This document shows positions 55,970 through 64,000 of a stretch of DNA of 64,000 bases, one piece after another (position 1 is the first letter of the stretch; each line of letters starts with the position of its first letter). Location: the NCBI RefSeq assembly GCF_032854445.1, contig NC_088300.1, forward strand, positions 30,669,608 through 30,733,607. Reading direction: 5' to 3'. The notes below the pieces were generated by a model, which worked only from the letters and a program-made list of their open reading frames with translations, made no database searches and had not been told where the DNA came from. Both the position numbers and the translations under genes were made by a program. This DNA comes from Liolophura sinensis (Eukaryota > Mollusca > Polyplacophora > Chitonida > Chitonidae).

Positions 55970-58900
55970 CTGCAACAGATATTCAGCTAGTATAGTAAAC
56001 TCATTACTGATAACAGGGCGTTGCGTGCTCGCTCTAGCGTATTTATTTATTTATTTGATTGGTGTTTTATATGCCATGCTCAAGAATATTTCACTTTTAT
56101 GATGTCAGCCGGCATTATGGTGGAAAAAACAGGGCAGAGCCCAGGGGAAACCCTCTAGGCTTAGAAGGATTATGGATGATGTACACAAAATGTGTTTACA
56201 ACCAAAAATGGCTAACCATTTAGTCTGTCTTTACTCTGACCTAAAATTTTACTCAAAGAGTGCTTATTTACTAGTATATAAAGAGTCATGAAATATTGGT
56301 GCTGGTAAAAATAATCTTTTTAAGTTTTAATAAAATGCTTACAAACATGTAAAATGAAAATTTTAGTCAGGGAGGAAATTTTAGGTTATTTATGGTATTT
56401 ATTTAATTGGTTATGAACATCTTTCTGAAATGAATATAAAACTCAAACAGGAAACATGATAAATGACTAATTTGGTGATGGACAAAATTTTACATCATTT
56501 ATACTATTGGTTTCATTGTTTATCAATGATCAACAAAATGCTCAGAAACAACCAAAACCAGCCTCTTGGATCAAAATCAGTCATGGATGAAATTTTAGGT
56601 TATTTGCAGTATTGGTTTCACTGGTTATTTTATACACCTGTCTAGGACCCATAAAATGCTCAGAAAAAGGTAAAGTGGGCATCTTCGTCATGGATGAAAT
56701 TTTAGGTCATTTGCAGTATTGGTTTCACTGGCTATTTTATACACCTGCCTAGGACCTATAAAATGCTCAGAAAAAGGTAAAGTGGGCATCTTCGTCATGG
56801 ATGACATTTTAGGTCATTTGCAGTATTGGTTTCACTGGCTATTTTATACACCTGCCTAGGACCTATAAAATGCTCAGAAAATGGTAAAGTGGGCATCTTA
56901 GTCATGGATGAATATTTAGGTCATTTGCAGTATTTGGTTTCATTGGCTATTTTAAACACCTGCCTAGGACCCATAAAATGCTCCAAAAATGGTAAAGTGG
57001 GCATCTTAGCCATAGATGAAATTTTAGGTCATTTGCAGTATTTGATTTCACTGGCTATTTTTTACACCTGCCTAGGACCCATAAAATGCTCAGAAAAAGG
57101 TAACATGGGCATGGGCATCTTCATCACGGACGAAATTTTAGGTCATTTGCAGTATTTGGTTTCACTGGCTATTTTATACACCTGTCTAGGACCCATAAAA
57201 TGCTTAGAAAAAGGTAAAGTGGGCATCTTAGTCATGGATCAAATTTTAATTCATTTGCAGTATTGATCTTATTGGGTATTTAAACATTATACTAAAGAAT
57301 AGTCCAGTACATAGTACATACCAACACCATTGCCACAACCTTCATACAGCATGATACCCATATTTGCAGTTACTGTTCCTTTTTTTTTTTTTTGTTGGCT
57401 TACCTGGATTTTCAAGAAGGTCAGCAGCATCTATCACTAAAGGTGTTTCTCCAGTCTGCTCCTTAATCTTGAAGAATAAGTCGTGCAAAGATTTGAACTC
57501 TGCTTCAGCCGGATCAAAATAATTAAAACCTGGAATACAAAGTGAAACAGTTTATCAGGCAGCAGTTCAATAGCCTCTACAAAACCCGATAAAATGCATT
57601 CAAAATAGCTTCATGGAGTCAGCCCAGCAGCAAAACTATCTTAACACTTCATTCAAAATACAAAGAGTCTCACTACAAAAGGGCCCCTGCCCTCTATGTT
57701 GAAAGGGTCTTCCTGATTCCGCTGGCAGAGGCATTTGCCAGAAATTTCCACAGGTCCTGCGAGTGCCACCGTCCTGGAACTTATGTACTCACCTTCTGTG
57801 GAATCATTGAGTGAGGTCTTGTAGAGGGAGGCCACTGTTTTACGGGGGTGACGAATCAGGAAGGTGTGCACATACCCCTCAGGTAACACCTCATTCAGTC
57901 TCTCCATCTGGTTGCTCAGGTAATAGGCCATATCCTTGGCAAAGATAACAGAAAATTCTGAAAAAAAAACACAGCACACACAACTTTCAGAGACAAACAC
58001 AGCATATTTGTTTTTGGTCCTTCAAACCCGTGAACCCGGAGTTTCTGGGAGCTTAACACCCATAACCCCTGATTAATGGACACCAGAGTCAAAAAACCAC
58101 ATCCTCCCCTACCTGTAAAACATACCACATGGATTTTCAATTGCAGCAGAATTTCCCAGTGGTTGTATTAATGTTTTTGCGCACAAATTTCTTTAATCAA
58201 CTCCAACAGTATTTAAAAACACTATTTTTTGAGTTACCATATATTCAGACATGTGTTGTTTGCATGTCCATGTAAATATCATTTTAATGTGAAACAAATC
58301 ACAAGGAAATGTTCAAAAGATGACAAAATGGCTGAAAGGCAAGTCCTTCTTCCATTTCATAAATAAGTAATACCTCTCCATCATGCTGTATTTTCCAAGA
58401 CTAAGAGGCCAAACAAAGAATAATCTCTAGCCAGCCTGTGGTTACAAAGTCAAACTAACCATTTCAGTGCATTTAAGATGACAGTACACATCTTGTGTGA
58501 CATGCATTAAATCTGTACTTGCTAGTGGCTATCTGCGCAAGCCTGTGACAAACGATTAAAAATGAGTATACTAAAGAATTAGTGAAATATCCCATAAACA
58601 AAATCGGAAATTTTGAAACACACAGGCTTCCAAACAGGCACTTGCAAATTTCAGAAGACAACAAACAAACAATAGAATCTTGCTTCCGAGTGCAGCACTG
58701 GCCTTGCCGGCGATCAAATACTGGCTGCTCTCTGCAATTTCATGCCTCAACATGAGCTTGCATATATTTTTGACAGAGCCATCTGTGAACAAAACAAAAC
58801 CGGGTTGGCCACATACTTACAGCTTTACGATCAACCACCTCAACTGTGTGTCAAGACTCCCTGAAACATGGCGCTCATGCCAGAAAGCTGCTCTGAAATG

Positions 58901-61900
58901 TTGAATTGTGTGACACCATGGGTTAAGTGGGTTAATAAGGTGTGAAGTTTGTAATCACAGTTGTGCTGAGGAGACATCCGATAACCAAGGTTTCCTCCAT
59001 CTGGACAGGACAGTACATAAATACACTGCATGCTGTGTCACAATGGCAGGAAAGAATGTTTTGTTCATATTTAACCATAAATCCAAAATTATAGCCAAAG
59101 AAAAAACACAAAAAAAAGAAAACGAAAAAATAATAAACTGATGAAATTAGGTTTTATGAGCCCTATACTGCATGTTTGTAAAAGCCGATTCATTTGTAGA
59201 ACACAAATTACGTGTAACCACCTCCAGTACAGGTTCTCACAGTCTTAAATTGAATGGTAAATTACTGATCTGCCAGTGTGACACTGCACATAACATCAGA
59301 CTGAGATGGCCTTGAACACGCACGCACCCACACACACACACACATACATAGAATATTAGCTTTCATAATTTGCCCAATCCAACACCTGTTGTTAGCAGTC
59401 TAATAATAGGTGCCGCCCTTTAGCCTTGAAACCACCTCCTTAGAAAATGTGCATGTAAAATTTCACCATTACCAGTAGCAAACTGTTTACAGGAAAACGT
59501 CGACAGAAAATTCTCCCACCCCTTGAGATGAAATACTAGTATTACCTTTATGAAAAACAAACTTTTCTATATTTCAGCAAAGGTTGTTTGGTTAAAAAGG
59601 CCAAGGGCATCATACTGTGCTTTCCAGCAAACACTCTCACACAGTGGCACAATACATTTCGGTTCAGGCTTCATAGAGTAAAAAAGAAATGCCTGGGACT
59701 TACAGTGCATATTTTTCCACAGGCGCAAAAAATTTTCACACTTATCCAAGAGACGAAATTTGTTATCCAAAACCCATTTCTGATTCCAAATGAAAAAATC
59801 CCATAAAACACTTCCATCTTCCCTAATTTTTTCCCAAATACAACAAAATAAAAATATGTTTTCAATGAATCACTAATTTATCAACATAACTGTCCTTCAA
59901 TTACCCCTCCATGAAGCTGTTCCAACAATTAAAGACAACATCTATTCCAGTGAGCAATCAGACAGAATATGTTACCATTGTAGTCATTTTCAAGAGATTT
60001 CTGAATGTCACTGAAGGACAAGTTGGGTTTCACAGGGTTGTTGTTGTATCTTCTGCTGACGCGCTCCTCGCCATAGTAATACGAATCAGCAAATGGTTCC
60101 ATAACAATCTGAAAATATAACATGGGGAGTGGTCAGAAAATTTATTTTTTTACTTATTTGGTTGTCATACTGAAGAATTTTTCACTTACATGGGGGTAGT
60201 AAATGTCGTGGATGGAAGAGACTGACCTTTGCTAAGTACGTGACATCCCTCCTGCCTTACCAGCCAAACCAGACAGAGCCGGGTTTGAACTCAAAAGCTC
60301 ACTGGTCATGGGACTTATACATCGTAATTGTCAAGGCTGATATATACCAATACAGAGGCATGTGACAGTACTGATTTTAAAATGCTTCTCTTTGACTACT
60401 ACTGACATTTCTGGTACCCTCTTTCCTCAACTTTTTAAGCATATGAAAGAACAACTTTCAGTGGAATTTAAACACACTTTTATTTTGATTCGAGACAAAA
60501 CTACATTGGTTGGATTGACCAATTTTTGGGCTTCGTAAAAAAGAATGAGCTTATCAGTCTAAACAAAATAATGCCTCTAGAATATGCTTGAATAAATACC
60601 TTGCTAACATGCAGAAAGGTTGGAGAATTACAATATATACCTTTTTACTCAGATCAAATCCAAAGGATTTCACAAAACCTGTATTTGGCTCAATTCTACC
60701 ACAAACACTTATTAAAGTCAAAATTACAGCTAGAGTACATTATCTTGATCATACATATTAATCCAAGAGTGCACAACATGTATCTGCAAAACTAAAGATT
60801 CCATTCTATGTGTCATGAATGCATTCAGATAAAATTCCTTACAAGTTGTTTGCTTTTCATTTTTCATATGTGGTTTAGGCTGGGCTTTTCATAACAAAAT
60901 ACAAAAAAGGATCACAGCTTTCAACTGGAGCATAAAAATAGTTGAAGACCACAGGGAATTGTTTTAAATTTATTTCTTTGCTTGATATGTGTTTTAAGCT
61001 GTACTCGAGAGCATCTTTCACCTTTTCAGCCTCAATAGCACTTTTTAGTGGAATTCATACATACAATTTTTATGAAAGTGATGCCAAAAATGATTTATTT
61101 GTGTCACTGAAGATACAAGTTCTGTAAAACTGTGCAAACTATTTCTCTACACTACACAGTTCTCTCAGAATGCTTCAAATCATTGGTCGCAATGGTAATT
61201 GAAGAGGTCGAATAATTAGGCTATATGACAACAGCCAGCATTATGGTGGGAGGAAACCAGGCAGAGCCCGTGAGGTAACCCATGGCCACCTTTAGGTCAC
61301 TCTCCACACAATTCGGGTATCCTTCTGCTAAAGCAAAGATCATATTTTCAATGTCATACTCGCAGTCTCCTCTATTATCACCATGTACTAATAGGCTGTG
61401 ATGGACAAGCAAGGTACCTGTCCTACTGGTATTGCGAATGTTCTCTACAAAACAACTCATCCATTCAAATTCATTCTACATAAAAGGGAACCTGTTTACT
61501 AACAGACCTTCACGTGATATCTGTACCTAGTATGTACAGTGCCCAGCCAATCTGTAGTCCTGACGTCAATTCCAGTATACAAAAGCCACAGTGACCTCAA
61601 CACGACCTTAGCACCTAAACCAGGTCACCCTAAACCCATATATCCTACTTACTAGCTTCCTTGTACAGTGTTGGTCTAGATAATTGCCTTCATTCTGACT
61701 GTTCACTTGGTACCCTAATTTTTCTAATTTTGGGGACACCTGGTGTGTTCTTTTAAGCCATTATATCTGTAATATTTATTTTATGTAGCAGGAATAATTA
61801 TTTTCTTTTTTCTTCACATGGTTAGTTCATCTAATGAACATATTCATATATTTCCACAAAAACTGAGAGAGAATCCTAACAATTAGAAGATACTACATTT

Positions 61901-62416
61901 CAGGCTGTTTAGCACGATGCTATCCACAACTTAGTCACAGTATAATTCCAACCATAGTTAAGTATTATATATAGCCTTATATATGTATATTTGTTTTGTA
62001 ACTGCCACCTTCAGAAAGTTGTAATACTTGTAAACATTTCTGTGTACAGCAGTGCAGTATTTTAGACTGTATTTATGTCCGCCTAATGTTTAAAAACTAT
62101 GGATATCAGATTTTTAAAACAATGACAAAAAAGGAATACTTTCACAAAAGACTAAATCTAGCCAAAGAGCGAGGCACTGTAAGCGATAAATAATTGGAAC
62201 TGACCACTATCTATATAAGACCATAATTGTCCAGGGAGTTGTCAGATGGAACTAGACAATGTATCAATACTATCAAGAATTTAAAAATCATTTCTAAATG
62301 CAAGATGCTACACTCAATCACTATGGCAACAAAAATTATATATGGGTACCGGTAAGATAGGAGGGAAAAACACACACACACACACACTCAAAAAAAAAAA
62401 CAAAGTTTATATAAAG

Positions 62417-62452
<36 letters not shown>

Positions 62453-63051
62453 CTTTTTTTTTGTTGAGTATATATATATATATATATATTTATTTATTAA
62501 TTCTAGCATAAACAGTGGAAAAAAACAAACAACACATCGGCCTATACTTTGAAAGTCTGTATCTAAAACCAATAAAGCTGACATCAGACAGGAGTTGACT
62601 AAAGTCGTTTCAGTCATGTGAAATTACAAATTACCTAATTAAGCGCAAGTTTAGCAACAGATTTTGTTGAGGGAGTGAGACACTCAAGGCAGAATAGCTT
62701 AAGCAGGTAGTTCACGAAGTACTTCCGTAAGCAGTTGAGATTCAGTCACGTCATACATTACAGATAATTAACAGGTGTGTTTTTAATCAAAACAAAAATA
62801 TACCTAAAATTTAAAAAATGGGATGCATGGAATCCTTCTTAAACACATTCAGTAGTTGGTCAAACGATCTGAAAGACAAGGGTGGAAAGGAAGTACAATA
62901 CAAAAAAAAAAAAAAAACCTGTTGGATCCTGTTTAATGCAAATGTGAAGTATCCTTACCTTGGAATTTTCCTGTTTGGAAATGGCTTTGGAAAATGCCGT
63001 TGAACAGCTTCGTGGAACACACCACAACATGATTTTCACTTGGTTGTTCAT
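55710..63051 (-). CDS. P-loop sulfotransferase-like protein, complete 5-exon gene
   Basis: Coding exons in transcript order are 63051-62959, 60108-59976, 57957-57793, 57529-57404 and 55969-55710. All are GT-AG with consistent phases, giving 777 nt and 258 residues. The N-terminal MLWCVPRSCSTAFSKAIS fits the 5'-phosphosulfate-binding loop of sulfotransferases. FLIRHPRKTVASLYKTS (exon 3) fits the 3'-phosphate-binding Arg...Ser strand, so PAPS binding is likely. VMEPFADSYYYGEERVS and the C-terminal PFSEEMLKWDRGGM are typical of the animal group often mislabelled as branched-chain-amino-acid-aminotransferase-like protein. There is no signal peptide, so it is probably cytosolic, unlike Golgi sulfotransferases. 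The substrate is unknown. The catalytic base cannot be assigned with confidence. Confidence 0.82.
56036..56152 (-). mobile_element. SINE-A 3' half, minus
   Basis: The reverse tail (tttatttgattggtgtttta), ggcattatggtgg and gggcagagcccaggggaaac are visible. It lies in the last intron of the sulfotransferase-like gene. Confidence 0.78.
56463..57270. repeat. ~107-bp tandem repeat in sulfotransferase intron
   Basis: The motif taggacc[ct]ataaaatgct recurs at intervals of 107, 107, 108, 108 and 114 bp from 56643. A degenerate first unit starts near 56463. It lies between exons 4 and 5. Confidence 0.92.
57404..57529 (-). CDS. Sulfotransferase-like gene, exon 4
   Basis: The 126-nt exon is phase 1 at both ends, with acceptor gtattccag and donor ccag|gtaagc. 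It encodes FNYFDPAEAEFKSLHDLFFK and ETPLVIDAADLLENP. The VIDAADLLENP segment is typical of this sulfotransferase group. Confidence 0.86.
57793..57957 (-). CDS. Sulfotransferase-like gene, exon 3
   Basis: The 165-nt exon is phase 1 at both ends, with acceptor gtttttttttcag and donor gaag|gtgagt. It encodes EFSVIFAKDMAYYL, then YVHTFLIRHPRKTVASLYKT, which holds the predicted 3'-phosphate-binding Arg and Ser. Confidence 0.87.
59976..60108 (-). CDS. Sulfotransferase-like gene, exon 2
   Basis: The 133-nt exon has acceptor atattttcag and donor aatg|gtaaca. It encodes IVMEPFADSYYYGEERVSRR and continues to KSLENDYN. The phases join exon 1 (0) and exon 3 (1). Confidence 0.85.
61226..61290 (-). mobile_element. 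SINE-A fragment, minus
   Basis: The stretch agccagcattatggtgggag followed by aaaccaggcagagcccgtg matches the SINE-A body in reverse. No tail is preserved. Confidence 0.65.
62373..62490. repeat. (CA)n/(TA)n compound tract
   Basis: A short CA run, a poly-A run and two TA runs are separated by aactttttttttt. Together they form an imperfect inverted repeat in intron 1 of the sulfotransferase-like gene. Confidence 0.9.
62959..63051 (-). CDS. Sulfotransferase-like gene, exon 1
   Basis: The 93-nt coding exon is phase 0 at its end, with donor ccaag|gtaagg. It encodes MNNQVKIMLWCVPRSCSTAF and SKAISKQENSK. The start has A at -3, and the P-loop begins only a few residues in, as is usual for the family. 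Confidence 0.85.
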
Positions 63052-63172
63052 CTTGAAAGATGGTTCTGATTCCAGATAAATAAAACTGAAATCTGGGTAG
63101 CCGCTTGTTGCCTGATATTATCAGTGACGCTTGTCGTGCTAGACTGACATTGGTCCCTGTCGTTTAGCTCAC

Positions 63173-63180
63173 CTTATATA
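63173..63180 (-). promoter_or_regulatory. TATA-like box of sulfotransferase-like gene
   Basis: On the - strand the sequence reads TATATAAG about 125 bp upstream of the ATG at 63051. A start of transcription 25-30 bp downstream would leave a 5' UTR of about 100 nt. No other strong core element is visible; this is inference from sequence alone. Confidence 0.4.
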
Positions 63181-63776
63181 AAAACTACCTGGTAAAAGAG
63201 CGCAGGGTCGGAAACGGACCGGACCTGGAGCCTAGTCATGTGACCCCGGGCTTGTTGACACACGGATCGATCACGTGATTTAATCCCATTTTCCTTTAAT
63301 ATGCCAACACTCGCACTAAACAAACATAAATATGTGTACGTAGAGACACAACATGTCATACATGGGATTATTTCTGAATAATGAAGGGTGTATTTGGTGG
63401 GTGGGCATTGCGGAGGGGCAGTGAAGTGGGGTTTGGGGGTTGGGAGGAGGTCGTGAAAGGAAGACAAGACGGCACTTGCCTGTATACATAGGCGTACACG
63501 TACAGATTTGTAAGTAGGCCCATTGGCTTACCTACTCACGATGGTGGACTTGGCGAAATAGTGGAATTTTCCACACCGCATTCATTGACCTACTTCTCTT
63601 ACTATCCCGAGAGAACTTGGACAATCTCATCAATTGTAATATATCAATGACGTAATTTCTAATAAAAAAAGTACCAGCAACAATGTTTGGTAGAGACTCA
63701 GTATATGAATAAGGTGAAGCCATGAGGGTATATATAGAAGGAGGAACAACTCATATATGCTACATATGTACCTCCA

Positions 63777-63924
63777 CGGCCGTACGTGGAATGGACAGCA
63801 ACCTGCGGATGGTCGTTGGTTTCCCACGGGCTGTGCCCGGTTTTCACCCACCATAATGCTGGCCGCCGTCGTATAAGTGAAATATTCTTGAGCACTGCGT
63901 AAAAGACTAATCAAAGAAATAAAT
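63777..63924 (+). mobile_element. SINE-A, 5'-truncated, 15-bp target duplication
   Basis: The body (cggccgtacgtgg...) and tail are intact. The perfect duplication acatatgtacctcca lies at 63762-63776 and 63925-63939, so the truncation happened at insertion. Confidence 0.88.
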
Positions 63925-64000
63925 ACATATGTACCTCCATGGTTTCACCTTGCTAATATAGGGGGCCTACTGAGTTTCTACCAAACACTATTGCCTGCAT

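Larger units (their letters stand above)
63052..64000. other. Upstream flank of sulfotransferase-like gene
   Basis: The TATA-like box at 63173-63180 and a truncated SINE-A at 63777-63924 are the only supported elements. Short open frames on the - strand show no motif. Confidence 0.55.

Noticed and set aside
61221-61460. Extra coding exon of the sulfotransferase-like gene
   Set aside because: Exons 1 and 2 already join in phase 0. The frame overlaps a SINE-A fragment and shows no family motif.
55710-63051. Functional link between the sulfotransferase-like gene and glycanated neurexin
   Set aside because: The enzyme lacks a signal anchor and the features of Golgi heparan-sulfate sulfotransferases. 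Gene neighbourhood in animals is weak evidence, so proximity is treated as chance.

Overview
The window is animal nuclear DNA: AT-rich, intron-dense, with short GT...AG exons, several SINE families, minisatellites and (TA)n tracts. The SINE tails and the protein sequences suggest a lophotrochozoan, most likely a mollusc (probably a bivalve). That taxonomic call is an inference, not a database result. There are no prokaryotic features.

Three genes can be assembled by hand, and all exon phases agree. (1) The 3' part of an alpha-neurexin gene lies on the + strand at 8040-39702. Fifteen exons give 6,702 nt, or 2,233 residues to the stop. They run from the end of LNS2 through LNS3, EGF-B, LNS4, LNS5, EGF-C, LNS6, an extraordinary stalk, one transmembrane helix, and a 56-residue tail ending in the PDZ ligand KEWYV. 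Upstream exons lie outside the window. (2) A small gene resembling the human CXorf65 family lies on the - strand at 43888-50554 (five coding exons, 153 aa) and is convergent with neurexin. (3) A P-loop sulfotransferase-like gene lies on the - strand at 55710-63051 (five coding exons, 258 aa), with a TATA-like box about 125 bp upstream of the ATG.

The main discovery candidate is neurexin exon 33683-36802. It is a single 3,120-nt, phase 0-0 exon holding 30 indel-free copies of a 75-nt (25-aa) repeat. Nearly every copy carries an acidic-flanked RGSGSG core, the kind of Ser-Gly motif that receives glycosaminoglycan chains. Vertebrate neurexins are known to be heparan-sulfate proteoglycans with a single attachment region. 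This one could carry tens of sites on a roughly 1,200-residue stalk, and the exon could be spliced out in frame. The stalk also has two acidic cysteine loops where vertebrate neurexin has one. Two further in-frame cassette candidates were found: a 36-nt microexon at the canonical SS4 position and a 75-nt exon in LNS4.

The second surprise is in the CXorf65-like gene. The 3' end of its third coding exon and that exon's 5' splice site have been amplified into a 53-bp tandem array, so the following intron carries at least ten decoy donor sites.

The rest is intronic or intergenic: SINEs (several with perfect target-site duplications), a fold-back element at about 9.97-10.43 kb, a minisatellite at 20.3-21.1 kb whose unexpanded partner sits at 23.39 kb, two perfect hairpins, and several other tandem arrays.
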